NCBI RefSeq assembly: GCF_024436435.1
Contig: NZ_JAFMZP010000006.1
Location: forward strand, 124,001 to 188,000
DNA length: 64,000 bases
Origin: Desertivirga xinjiangensis
GTDB lineage: Bacteria > Bacteroidota > Bacteroidia > Sphingobacteriales > Sphingobacteriaceae
Direction: 5' to 3'
This document shows, in pieces, positions 25,637 through 34,618 of the stretch. Within the stretch, counting starts at the first letter, position 1; each line of letters opens with the position of its first letter. The notes below the pieces were generated by a model. It did no database searches. It had not been told where the DNA came from and was given only the letters and a program-made list of their open reading frames with translations. The position numbers and the translations under genes were made by a program.

Positions 25637-26077
25637 TTACTGAACCGTTAGCGTAACGCTCGAAGTCCTGCTAAGCGTGTTCTGGTTAAGAACTTCCACA
25701 TCGAGCTTGATACTGGTTCCGCTCGCCAGCCCGGCAGGCACCTGGTAAGGCAACAGTAAAGAGTCAGTTCTGCTAACTGCTGAATAAGCTTTAGCATAAG
25801 CACTCGTCGAAACAGCTTGCCGTGCGCCTGTTCCAACAGTTGCATAGAGGTTTATTTTATCTACGGGGTCGTCCGACCAATACCGTAAATCCAATTGAAG
25901 CGAGCTGCCAGCAGGCACTCTGGAAGTTTGTGGTGGCACTACTGAAAGGCTAGCTATAACAGGAAGCTTTCCTACTATTTCGATATTATCCTTTAACCAT
26001 TCATCGGGGGCATTCTTCTCACAAGAGGCACCAAGAAAACATAAAAGAAGTAAGGGTAAATATATGTTTGATTTCAT
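25637..26077 (-). CDS. Small surface lipoprotein of a SusC/SusD locus (SusE/F position)
   Basis: 146 residues with lipoprotein signal peptide and lipobox GASC. The mature part is one beta-sandwich-like domain (VVPPQTSRVPAGSSLQLDLRY, ending SRTSSVTLTVQ) of immunoglobulin/PKD-like character. It lies 11 bases after the SusD stop, where SusE/SusF-type glycan-binding lipoproteins are normally encoded. No family assigned. Binding of glycan at the cell surface is inferred from position. Confidence 0.7.
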   Translation of the reverse strand: MKSNIYLPLLLLCFLGASCEKNAPDEWLKDNIEIVGKLPVIASLSVVPPQTSRVPAGSSLQLDLRYWSDDPVDKINLYATVGTGARQAVSTSAYAKAYSAVSRTDSLLLPYQVPAGLASGTSIKLDVEVLNQNTLSRTSSVTLTVQ

Positions 26078-26088
26078 TTTGAGAGTCT

Positions 26089-27549
26089 TTAATTAGTAAA
26101 CAACCAAATTTTCTGTGCCTGATCAGGAATTCGTGGAACATTAGCGTTCCGCCCTGGTTCGTTATCAGCATACTTCGCTCTTTGCACAAAGCTAGAACCC
26201 AGGAAATTCCTAAGAGGCGGTGCAAAGCCAGGATATATACTGGTACTGTATTCATGCCTTCTGAGATCGGTCCATGTTTCCATTTGCATAAAAAGAGCAA
26301 TGTACTTCTGAAGCATTATGTTTGATAATGTAAGACTAGCAGCACCTACAGCTATCCTGGGATCGTCCAGGTAAACGGAGGGATTAGTGATACCCAGTTT
26401 CAACAAACTTCCTTCAATTCCATTGCGATAAGCAGTATACGCCTCTGCCCTGTTAGTGTTCAATAAGGCTTCCGCACGGATAAACTGTGTTTCCGAATAA
26501 GTGATGATGGGCACAATTGCAGTGCGGGCGCCATAGTACGTATTAGCGGTAATATCGGTATTAGCCAGGTTTGCTCCATTTTCATTTCCGAGGGAACCTA
26601 CCGGTCGACCCACATAAGTTGCAGCGCCGGCATTATCGACGAACTTTGAAATCCTGGGATCAAGCAGGCCCGGATAGAATGTGCCGTTCAGCAGATTAAT
26701 AAAATACGTTGAAGGCCGGGCATGTTTGCTGGCCTGCACTGTGTTTCCCAGGTGGGTGAACCAGGGACTTGGCCTATCGGTTGTATACCTGAGCTGAAGA
26801 TCTAATGATCCGGTTTTATCATCGAACGCCAATGCAGCGTCATTGGCAGCGTTTTGGTAATTGGCAGCATCTTTTTCAGTCAGGTGAAGATAATACCTTG
26901 CCCGAGTGGCGTAAGCCGCTTTCAGCCAGTTAGCAATATTACCCTTGTAAATATGGTCACTCGTTCCAACCCGTAGCGTAGTCGATTCAGGCAAGGGCTT
27001 TTGAAGATCAGCAATGGCACCATCCAACAGGCCTTTCAAATGCACCATGTATATTTGTTCCTGCGGATCGTATCTGGGACTCAAATTCGCCGCGCCCTGA
27101 AAAGCTTCCGAATAAGGCAAGTCGCCCCATATATCGGTAGCCTGCATCAGGTTTAAGGCCATTAATAACTTACCGATACCCGCATATTGAGGTGCCCCCT
27201 GTGCTTCAGAGCGTTCTGTGAGTTCTTTTAGGTTGGGCATCGCATTCAGATACGCTGATCTCCAGATATTATCAAAACCATAGGGATTATAGGAATCAAT
27301 ATTGGCTTCCTGATTTGCGCTACCGGCAAAATATTGCGGATAGTAGTTCCCGTACTGACCCACATTAAAAAAAGTGGAGTCAGTATACTCGATAGTTGCG
27401 GCCAGCAAACCTGCCAGACTCACCTGCTCCCTGGTGAGCCTGGCGGGATTATCATTTATATCCAATTGCTTATTGCAGGCTAACAACGTTATTGCGAGCA
27501 AACAATAAACCGGGTAGTAAATAATGCTGCTTCTTAAATTCTTTTTCAT
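26089..27549 (-). CDS. SusD/RagB-family lipoprotein (SusD-like type 2)
   Basis: About 486 residues from the Met at 27549, chosen because it begins a proper lipoprotein signal peptide (KKNLRSSIIYYPVY..., lipobox LLAC); an upstream ATG at 27573 overlaps the SusC gene. Contains the helical SusD pattern (LMALNLMQATDIWGDLPYSEAF, IYKGNIANWLKAAYATRARYYLHL). The mature protein would form the lid of the SusC channel encoded 10 bases upstream. PUL 1. Confidence 0.92.
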   Translation of the reverse strand: MKKNLRSSIIYYPVYCLLAITLLACNKQLDINDNPARLTREQVSLAGLLAATIEYTDSTFFNVGQYGNYYPQYFAGSANQEANIDSYNPYGFDNIWRSAYLNAMPNLKELTERSEAQGAPQYAGIGKLLMALNLMQATDIWGDLPYSEAFQGAANLSPRYDPQEQIYMVHLKGLLDGAIADLQKPLPESTTLRVGTSDHIYKGNIANWLKAAYATRARYYLHLTEKDAANYQNAANDAALAFDDKTGSLDLQLRYTTDRPSPWFTHLGNTVQASKHARPSTYFINLLNGTFYPGLLDPRISKFVDNAGAATYVGRPVGSLGNENGANLANTDITANTYYGARTAIVPIITYSETQFIRAEALLNTNRAEAYTAYRNGIEGSLLKLGITNPSVYLDDPRIAVGAASLTLSNIMLQKYIALFMQMETWTDLRRHEYSTSIYPGFAPPLRNFLGSSFVQRAKYADNEPGRNANVPRIPDQAQKIWLFTN

Positions 27550-27559
27550 GTTTGTTGCT

Positions 27560-30500
27560 CTAAAAATTAACATTTAATCCTAAAAAAAAGCTTCTGGTGG
27601 TTGGAATACCAGTGCCTACATAACCTGCTGCATTGGACCCCGCGCCGTAGGTGCTCGACTCGGGATCAAAACCAACAAACGGTGTGCTTACCCATAGGTT
27701 ATTGCCGGTCACCGAAACTGATGCACTTTTAATTCTCGTATTACCAAGTACAGACCTTGGCAGGTCATACGATAAGGAGATATTTTGCAGGCGTATCCAT
27801 GATGCATCCTGAAACCCGTTATTTTCTGATGCCAGCCGGTAAGCAAAAGCGTTATTATAAAAGGCCTGATCTATAACAACGGGAATGTCATTTGGCACAT
27901 ACTGAGGACTTGTAGCTGTACCCACATTTTTAACTCCTTTGAAGATCACCTGGGTATTCCTGAGTTCCGTTTCGGCACCAATACCTGTGACATAACGCTG
28001 CCACCGGGCTATATCAAATACATCTCCCCCCTTTCTGAATGAAAACAGGAAGGAAAGATTAACGCCTTTGTATGATAGGTTACTTCCCAGGCCGCCGCTC
28101 CAGTCAGGATAAGCATTTCCAACCAGGAAGTTATCCGCAAGGACGGTTGTAACCCCGGGTAAACCTGTAGTTCCGTTTAGGATGAGCTGACCATAGTAAG
28201 GGCTGCTTGCGTCTTCCACGCGGAGATAAGGCCAGCCATACCAGTCGCCGGGCCTACCGCCCGTTTTGATGATCTGTTTCAACCATGGAGTCTCAGGATT
28301 AAATGTGATTTCGTTGATCCCCGGAGGCATAGACAATACCCGTCCTTTTGTTCTCGCCCAGTTTGCCTTTAAATTCCACTTAAAATCTGTTTTATTGATG
28401 ATAGAGGCATCTACCAAAAACTCCAGAGAGCGGTTTCTTATTTCACCTGCGTTTGTTACAAACAGATCAAAACCTGAAGCGAAGCTAACCGGCACAGGTA
28501 CGATCTGATCGATACTATTGGTTATCGCGTAGTTGGCATCCAAAGATACCTTATCCCGAAAGAAACGGAATTCGCCGCCGAATTCTAGCCCTTTGGTCCT
28601 TTCAGGTCGCAGGTCCCCGGCCCCGAAGTTAAGATTTCTGGCTATACCGCTCACTCCGCTAAAAGATTGAAGGGGTGAATAATAAGAACCTATCTGATAA
28701 GGATCTGCATCTTTACCAACTTCCGCGTATGATGCCCTTAGCTTTCCGAAATTGATAATGGGATTTTCACTTAAACCTAGCGTTTCACTAAACACATAAG
28801 CAATGCTGGCTGAAGGATAAAAGAACGAGCGGTTATTTTTAGGCAGGGTTGATGACCAGTCATTTCTGCCGGTTACTCCTAAAAACAGAGTATTATCGAA
28901 GCTTGCTTTTAAATCAGCAAAGACCCCAATGATATTTCTTTCGGAAGGGAAACTGGTTGTTGTATAAACTGTATAATTATTTATACTTTCTAAGCCAGGA
29001 ACAATAGCCTGAGTCCCGGCACTCGATAAACTGGTACGCCTGATATTAGTAAACGTGTGTCCCACCAGGGCATTTAAGCCCCATTTATCGGTCAGGTCTT
29101 TTGTGGCACGAACAATTAAATTCGAATTGATTTCTGTATAGCCCTGTGAAGATTGGGTCATTGAACCCAAAGGAGTGATTAAAAGACCCGTTTCGTTATA
29201 CGCAGAGCGTTCGTCTGTATAATGGTCAATACCTGCCTTGTAATTCACCGACAACCAGCTAAGCGGGTTATATTCCGTACCGATGGTGCCTAGTATACGA
29301 TTCACATTGTCTTTTAAGAATGAGTTTTCTGAAAAATAAAAAGGGTTTTGAAGCGCCGCATTGTAAACCTTCTGTGTACCGTCGGGATTCAGGTAATCCG
29401 TAACGTCAACGGTATTGGTATGACGCATAAGGTAAAAAATCGTTCCGGAACCAACTCCTGTACGCGGATTCTTACCTCCTGAATTGATATAATTAGCTGA
29501 AGCATCAAACTTGAGCTGTTTCGACGCTTTCAAAGTTCCCGACAAACGAATCGAAGTTCTGTCGTAGTTCGAATTTGGAACCACGCCATTCTGGTCAGCC
29601 CGAGCTATGGATGTAAAATAAGTAGCATTCTCGCTTCCGCCGCTAAAGGTCAGCGACTGCTGAGCTATGTGACCTGTCTTGAAGAACTGGTCGTAAGGAT
29701 TATAAACCGAAGTTCCCGGTTCGATCCTGGGCCCCCAGGTATTTACGCTGCTTACAAGAGCTCCGTTATTCCCGTTACCATAAGTAGTTTGAATAGGCGG
29801 AGTTTTCCGTACATCATCAAAGCTATAGGAGGTTTTGAAGCTGAAGGTTGCTTTTCCTGCTTTACCTGACTTCGTGGTGATCACTATGGCTCCGTTAGCG
29901 GCTCTCAGACCGTATAATACTGAGGCTGCCGGTCCCTTTAGAATGGTCATCGATTCAATATCATCCGGATTTATGTCCGAAAAACGATTGGTATTCTGAA
30001 ACTGGTCGCCTCCCGAACCTCCGAACTGATCGGTATTATTAGATACAGGAATACCATCGATAATAAATAGTGGCTGATTATTTGCGGAAGGATTAAGTGA
30101 ATTGATCCCTCGGATCTGTATACGGGTTCCAGCCCCCGCAGCGCCGCCGGCGCTTGTAATTTGCACTCCTGTCGCTTGCCCCTTCAATGCATTAAGCACA
30201 TTAGGCTGATTTGTGCTGGTGATATCTTCGGATCGTATTTCCTGAACCGAATACCCCAACGAGCGCCTGTCTTGCCGCACTCCCAGGGCCGTAACTACTA
30301 CCTCGCTCAGGGCTTTTGTATCACGGCGAAGCACCACGTCAATCTGGTCTGCGGTCCCAACCGTCCTCTCTTGGGTTGTAGTACCAATAAATGTAAACAC
30401 GAGTACCTGGCCCTCGCTCGCTCTGATGGAGTAGTTGCCATTTGCATCTGTCGATGTTGCTGTTGATTCTCCTTTAATGGTTACTGAAACCCCTGGCAAG

Positions 30501-30610
30501 GGGGATCCGTCTTCAGCTGAAGTGACGCTGCCTCTTATTAACCGGGGTTGCGCAAGAACATGCAGAGACAAGAAAACCATACTTAGGAAAAGTGTAAATG
30601 GTTTTTTCAT
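27560..30610 (-). CDS. SusC/RagA-family TonB-linked outer-membrane protein
   Basis: 1,016 residues. Signal peptide (to about LHVLAQ), carboxypeptidase-regulatory-like domain (about 22-95, IRGSVTSAEDGSPLPGV), pre-plug segment ALSEVVVTALGV, plug with the RIQIRGINSLN and PLFIIDGIPV motifs and GPAASVLYGLRAANGAIVITTK, then barrel ending NVNF. First gene of PUL 1; it imports the oligosaccharides on which the downstream GH genes act. Confidence 0.95.
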   Translation of the reverse strand: MKKPFTLFLSMVFLSLHVLAQPRLIRGSVTSAEDGSPLPGVSVTIKGESTATSTDANGNYSIRASEGQVLVFTFIGTTTQERTVGTADQIDVVLRRDTKALSEVVVTALGVRQDRRSLGYSVQEIRSEDITSTNQPNVLNALKGQATGVQITSAGGAAGAGTRIQIRGINSLNPSANNQPLFIIDGIPVSNNTDQFGGSGGDQFQNTNRFSDINPDDIESMTILKGPAASVLYGLRAANGAIVITTKSGKAGKATFSFKTSYSFDDVRKTPPIQTTYGNGNNGALVSSVNTWGPRIEPGTSVYNPYDQFFKTGHIAQQSLTFSGGSENATYFTSIARADQNGVVPNSNYDRTSIRLSGTLKASKQLKFDASANYINSGGKNPRTGVGSGTIFYLMRHTNTVDVTDYLNPDGTQKVYNAALQNPFYFSENSFLKDNVNRILGTIGTEYNPLSWLSVNYKAGIDHYTDERSAYNETGLLITPLGSMTQSSQGYTEINSNLIVRATKDLTDKWGLNALVGHTFTNIRRTSLSSAGTQAIVPGLESINNYTVYTTTSFPSERNIIGVFADLKASFDNTLFLGVTGRNDWSSTLPKNNRSFFYPSASIAYVFSETLGLSENPIINFGKLRASYAEVGKDADPYQIGSYYSPLQSFSGVSGIARNLNFGAGDLRPERTKGLEFGGEFRFFRDKVSLDANYAITNSIDQIVPVPVSFASGFDLFVTNAGEIRNRSLEFLVDASIINKTDFKWNLKANWARTKGRVLSMPPGINEITFNPETPWLKQIIKTGGRPGDWYGWPYLRVEDASSPYYGQLILNGTTGLPGVTTVLADNFLVGNAYPDWSGGLGSNLSYKGVNLSFLFSFRKGGDVFDIARWQRYVTGIGAETELRNTQVIFKGVKNVGTATSPQYVPNDIPVVIDQAFYNNAFAYRLASENNGFQDASWIRLQNISLSYDLPRSVLGNTRIKSASVSVTGNNLWVSTPFVGFDPESSTYGAGSNAAGYVGTGIPTTRSFFLGLNVNF

Positions 30611-30855
30611 AATAGATAGATTTTGGGTGAAACCTATATGTAGAATCCTTTATACCAGATTTTTGTTTCGAATAAATTTTATTATTCTTATTACGTTCAC
30701 ACAGCACGTTTAAGCTTAGTTTCTTTAAAAAACGCACAAATACGCAATCAGTCAGAAACTAAACCAGTATTTACAACTAAGTTACCAAACCTTGGGGATG
30801 CTGATTGTAAACTGTGGGTACAGCCTAGTTTACAATTCATGCCGAGCTCCTTGAT

Positions 30856-30940
30856 AATCACAGAAAACACAGAGAAGGCACGGAGGACCAGAAAGATCAG
30901 CATTTCCTTCTGTGTAAACCTCTGTGCCCTCCGTGGTTAT
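30856..30940. repeat. CACAGAG-type structured repeat, copy 2
   Basis: Diverged copy of the 16228-16312 element: ATCACAGAAAACACAGAG, then CACGGAGG, then CTCTGTGCCCTCCGTGG. CACGGAGG/CCTCCGTG and ACAGAG/CTCTGT arms are complementary, with the same A-B-A'-B' style. Confidence 0.75.
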
Positions 30941-30951
30941 ACCCCAAAACT

Positions 30952-30984
30952 AAAAAGCAGCGACCGTTTCCGGCCGCTGCTTTC
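30952..30984 (-). terminator. Rho-independent terminator of the 38.4-31.0 kb operon
   Basis: On the minus strand: GCAGCGGCCG, loop GAAA, CGGTCGCTGC (near-perfect 10-bp GC-rich stem), then TTTTTA. It starts about 30 bases after the stop of the epimerase gene. Confidence 0.85.
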
Positions 30985-31013
30985 AAACATTGACTATATA
31001 GAGAAATAAGAAA

Positions 31014-32201
31014 CTATTTCAAAGCCACAAGATTTGCAGGCTCGTGTTCGAGCGTCTTCCAAACCTGATAAAGAGCTCTGGGTATATGAAAACATCCTTT
31101 CCACTTACCACCTTTTAATGGAAGCAGTACTTCCCCCTTGCGATTAAGGTAACCGAACCACTCTCCATATTCGGCATCACGAAAATGCTTCCAGGTATAT
31201 TCATGTAATTTCTCAAACCAAATTTTACACCTTTCATTTCCACTCACATGGTAAGCCTTTGCCATACATACCAAAGCCTCCACATGAACCCACCATAATT
31301 TTTGATCCCACTCAAGCTGCTGAGGCGGATAACCTTTAATATCCTTAAAATACAGTATACCGCCAAAATCCTTATCCCAACCGTATTCAATTGCATTCAA
31401 GGCAATTTCAATCGTTTTATCGATCAATGGTTGGCTTTTAATCCGGATACCCAGATCCATAATGAACCACATAGCCTCAATAACGTGCCCGGGATTCACT
31501 AAACGACCTTCAAAGCAATCAGCGAAAGTACCGTCCTGATACACATTTTCCAGGATCAAACCACTTTCCGGCTGATAAAATACCTCCATCACCTCATGGA
31601 TCACATCCTCTATGAGTGTATTTACCAACTTAGGATCAAGGATATGCTCCAACTCCAGCGAAAGATTGCTCAGTATCATTGGCAAAGAGAAATTTTTCAG
31701 ATCCCTGGTTCCCGGGTAGATCTTGTTGTATTTGCCCTTCGTATTATTGCGGCGGTTTATGATGTTCTCAAAGGTGTTTTTGGCGATGTCTGCATATTCG
31801 TCTTTTGAATTCGCTTTATATAAAGCCGCAAACCCCATCGAAGCGAAACAGTCGGAAAAAATATTGTACGGCTGTATTAATGGTTTTCCATGCTGATCCA
31901 GAGAGAAATACCAATTTCCCTCTGCGTCACGGCCGTACTTTTTCAAAAAATCCGCCCCGTGCTCTGCCATTTCCAGCCATTCTTGCCTGGCCTCCACATT
32001 GTTATACAGCATGGAAAACATCCACACCTGACGCCCCTGTAACCAAATAAACTTATCCTTATCGAATACTTTCCCATGTTGATCGAGACAGGTAAAATAC
32101 CCTCCTCCAACATTATCCTTTGAATGTTTCATCCAAAAGGGAATGATATTTCCAAGTAATTCTTCTTTGTATAGTTCGCTGTATTTCTTCATCTTATCCA
32201 T
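31014..32201 (-). CDS. N-acylglucosamine 2-epimerase (AGE)-family protein
   Basis: About 395 residues, (alpha/alpha)6 barrel, cytoplasmic. Family landmarks: FIWLQGRQVWMFSMLYN near residue 60, NPGHVIEAMW and KGCFHIPRALYQVW, the latter two carrying the histidines conserved in AGE/renin-binding-protein epimerases. It starts at 32201 overlapping the stop of the DUF4434 gene, or at the Met at 32192. Family members interconvert GlcNAc and ManNAc, mannose and glucose, or cellobiose; the hexosaminidase-containing neighbourhood favours an N-acetylhexosamine. Last gene of the operon, followed by a terminator. Confidence 0.88.
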   Translation of the reverse strand: MDKMKKYSELYKEELLGNIIPFWMKHSKDNVGGGYFTCLDQHGKVFDKDKFIWLQGRQVWMFSMLYNNVEARQEWLEMAEHGADFLKKYGRDAEGNWYFSLDQHGKPLIQPYNIFSDCFASMGFAALYKANSKDEYADIAKNTFENIINRRNNTKGKYNKIYPGTRDLKNFSLPMILSNLSLELEHILDPKLVNTLIEDVIHEVMEVFYQPESGLILENVYQDGTFADCFEGRLVNPGHVIEAMWFIMDLGIRIKSQPLIDKTIEIALNAIEYGWDKDFGGILYFKDIKGYPPQQLEWDQKLWWVHVEALVCMAKAYHVSGNERCKIWFEKLHEYTWKHFRDAEYGEWFGYLNRKGEVLLPLKGGKWKGCFHIPRALYQVWKTLEHEPANLVALK

Positions 32202-33144
32202 TTTCCAAATGTTCAAGGTATTCGAGATATTCTTTGTATCTGTTATATAAATGCCCGGCCTGCAGATATGCCGATTGCGGACTCATAAAATGTGAAAATT
32301 CAAATGTGATGGCTTTTTCGTAACCGGCCTTTCGCGCAGCTTCCAGCTTTAAGCGAAGTTTTTCAAATTTGATAGGCAGGAATTTTATAGGCATATCACG
32401 GTCGAAACTTTCAGCATTCGTCCAGCACTGCAAGCCAAATTTATCGGCCATTCCCTTGTTTACCGCAAAAAAGTCGCCTAGCTCGTGATAGTCAATATGA
32501 CCGTCCTGAAAAGCTACAGCATCTACTGCACCCTGTATTCCATCGAATATTTCGCTCCACTCTTTTTCATGTTCCGACAAGGAAACCGCATCCTCCTTGG
32601 TAAGCTCACCAGAAGCCGCCATAACCGCCTTTTTACCATCTATCCATGGGGAAATGAACGTCGGCAAGCCATTACTTACTTCCTTGCATTGCATTCCCAG
32701 GGTACGGAATGCCTCTGTCGCCCCTTTCGTACGGCGGCTTATTTCCATACTCAGGTACCAGCCTCCAAAGCTTTTATAGTGACCGTATCGCTGCCAGACC
32801 TCATCGATGACGAAACGATTAGAATCTATCTCTGAGGATAAATTTCCTGTATCCCAATAATGACCGCTGTCATACAAGCCGAAGTAGAACTTCATATCAT
32901 ATTTCTCCGCAAGCTGCAGGTACATATCTACCAGGTCGACCGGCGGCTGGTAACAACCAAATTCTTTTTGCAGGTATGCAGAGGGATAGGTAATAAACCT
33001 CCGGTAGCCGCTTCTGATCAGGATCACCGTATCTATTCCTACAGCCTTCATATAAGCAAAATCCCTGTCCCACTCAGCCATTCCCCAATTCTGGTGGGGG
33101 ATATCGTGGGATATTTCGTCCAGGAATGTTCCTGTAATCTTCAT
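32194..33144 (-). CDS. DUF4434-type TIM-barrel protein
   Basis: 316 residues, no signal peptide. Begins KITGTFLDEISHDIPHQNW and continues with WDRDFAYMKAVGIDTVILIRSGY, KYDMKFYFGLYDSGHYW and GGWYLSMEI, a pattern I recognise as DUF4434, a putative glycoside-hydrolase-like barrel. Acidic residues at strand ends (for example in YLSMEIS and FEFSHFMSP) could be catalytic, but this is inferred. It follows the SGNH gene by one base and overlaps the epimerase start, so it belongs to the operon. Its cytoplasmic location suggests action on imported small sugars. Confidence 0.75.
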   Translation of the reverse strand: MKITGTFLDEISHDIPHQNWGMAEWDRDFAYMKAVGIDTVILIRSGYRRFITYPSAYLQKEFGCYQPPVDLVDMYLQLAEKYDMKFYFGLYDSGHYWDTGNLSSEIDSNRFVIDEVWQRYGHYKSFGGWYLSMEISRRTKGATEAFRTLGMQCKEVSNGLPTFISPWIDGKKAVMAASGELTKEDAVSLSEHEKEWSEIFDGIQGAVDAVAFQDGHIDYHELGDFFAVNKGMADKFGLQCWTNAESFDRDMPIKFLPIKFEKLRLKLEAARKAGYEKAITFEFSHFMSPQSAYLQAGHLYNRYKEYLEYLEHLENG

Positions 33145-33145
33145 T

Positions 33146-33817
33146 TTATAAATATTTTTTGTTTCTCAAATAGTCCACCCACAACACATAAGCAGCAGGT
33201 TTGATATGAATACCATCCATTGTCAATTCAGCTCTCAACTTTCCCTGACTGTCGCTAAATACTTCGTGCAGATTGATATAAGTTAAACGGTACTCAGCAG
33301 CCAGTTTTTGGATTTCCTTGTTAAGTTGGGTAACGAGATGCCCTTTATTCTTAAGATATGCTGCTGTGAGAATATTCTCATTCATCGGCAGCACGCTCTG
33401 CACATATAAGTTGGTTTTAGGCGAACCCTTTTTTATGTGTTCAATAATTTTCCGGTAGTTGGAAATGATCACTTCAATAGGAAGATTTCTCCCTAAATCG
33501 TTGATACCAATAAGGAGGAATATTTTTTTAGGTTGACTCTCGACAATTGGAGCAAGCCTGGCCCTTACACCGAAGGTGTTATCTCCTCCAATCCCACGAT
33601 TCATGATGACTTTACCAGGCAGCAGTTCATGCCACATACCTCTTTCCGTGATGCTGTTGCCCAGGAACACTATTGATCTTTGAGGCAAAGGCAAGCTTTT
33701 AAAGAGTTCCATCCTGCCCTGGTAATATGTATTATTATAATTGCTATCTATTTTAGCGCTTTGTGCTTTTACCGATACACAAGCAAAAAACAGAAGAGGA
33801 ATAAGTAGTTTGTTCAT
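33146..33817 (-). CDS. Secreted SGNH/GDSL-family hydrolase (esterase) 1
   Basis: 223 residues with signal peptide (to VSVKAQ). SGNH blocks are all present: GNSITERG (block I, nucleophilic Ser), NRGIGGDN (block II, Gly), IGINDLG (block III, Asn) and DGIHI (block V, Asp/His). Such enzymes remove acyl groups, often O-acetyl, from sugars. It has a tandem paralogue immediately upstream (9-base gap) with the same blocks. It probably deacetylates glycans in the periplasm before glycosidase action. Confidence 0.9.
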   Translation of the reverse strand: MNKLLIPLLFFACVSVKAQSAKIDSNYNNTYYQGRMELFKSLPLPQRSIVFLGNSITERGMWHELLPGKVIMNRGIGGDNTFGVRARLAPIVESQPKKIFLLIGINDLGRNLPIEVIISNYRKIIEHIKKGSPKTNLYVQSVLPMNENILTAAYLKNKGHLVTQLNKEIQKLAAEYRLTYINLHEVFSDSQGKLRAELTMDGIHIKPAAYVLWVDYLRNKKYL

Positions 33818-33826
33818 TAGCTTCTT

Positions 33827-34618
33827 CTATAAATAATTATTCGTTTTTAGATATTGCGCCCATAAAATATAAGCCACTGGCTGTAAGTGAATTCCGTCCG
33901 TAGTCAGATTGATTTTCATCTGAGCACTATTATTCAGATCAGCGAACACATCCGTGTGAAGATCTATAAAAGGCAGCCCGTACCTAAGAGCCAGCGATCT
34001 TAACTGGGTGTTCAGTTCTCGTATCTTTTCATTCGTCAGCTTAGAATACGAAGATGACAGGATGGTTTCGGCAACAGGCAGCACACTCTGAAAGTATAAC
34101 CTTGTTTTAGGCGAATCCTTTTGGATCTTCCTGGCTATCCGTTCGTAGTTGTTTACGATAACAGCCGGAGGTGTCCCCCGCTTCAGGTCATTTACGCCAA
34201 TCATCAAAAAAATCTTTTTTGGCTTGGATGCCAATATCTCATCCAGCCTGTAAAACACACCGAAAGAATTGTCGCCGCTAATTCCCCTGTTCAGTACATT
34301 TTTTCGATGAATAAGCTCCTGCCACTCTCCTGCCTCTGTAATGCTGTTTCCCAGGAAAACAATTTCATTTTTTCGATCGGGAATTTGTTTGAAAAACGAC
34401 AGCCGCTGTTTATAATAACCGTTTGCATAACTGCTATCAACGGAGGCTGCCTGCTGGCAAACCGCTGAATGCGAAGACACCATACACAGTATGATTAACA
34501 GCACGCTTAATAGGCTTACCCCTTTCGCCGGGTGGAAGCATCTTATTTGAAAAAACAAGACTGCTCCCTTCGACGATAACAACAAACCTATTGAACAACC
34601 ATTCATTGCAGAGATCAT
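33827..34618 (-). CDS. Secreted SGNH/GDSL-family hydrolase (esterase) 2
   Basis: 263 residues. Blocks GNSITEAGEW, NRGISGDN, IGVNDLKRG and DGIHL match its neighbour, indicating tandem duplication and divergence. The N-terminus is unusually long: the hydrophobic signal-like segment (VSLLSVLLIILCMVSS) only starts near residue 34, so the true start may be internal, but the ATG at 34618 overlaps the symporter stop (ATGA), which supports coupling. Function as for the paralogue: carbohydrate deacylation, substrate unknown. Confidence 0.87.
   Translation of the reverse strand: MISAMNGCSIGLLLSSKGAVLFFQIRCFHPAKGVSLLSVLLIILCMVSSHSAVCQQAASVDSSYANGYYKQRLSFFKQIPDRKNEIVFLGNSITEAGEWQELIHRKNVLNRGISGDNSFGVFYRLDEILASKPKKIFLMIGVNDLKRGTPPAVIVNNYERIARKIQKDSPKTRLYFQSVLPVAETILSSSYSKLTNEKIRELNTQLRSLALRYGLPFIDLHTDVFADLNNSAQMKINLTTDGIHLQPVAYILWAQYLKTNNYL

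Larger units (their letters stand above)
30611..31013. other. 403-base intergenic region with CACAGAG repeat and terminator
   Basis: Contains the promoter region of the PUL 1 SusC (no clear TAnnTTTG seen), the second CACAGAG-type repeat and the terminator of the downstream operon. No gene. Confidence 0.6.
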
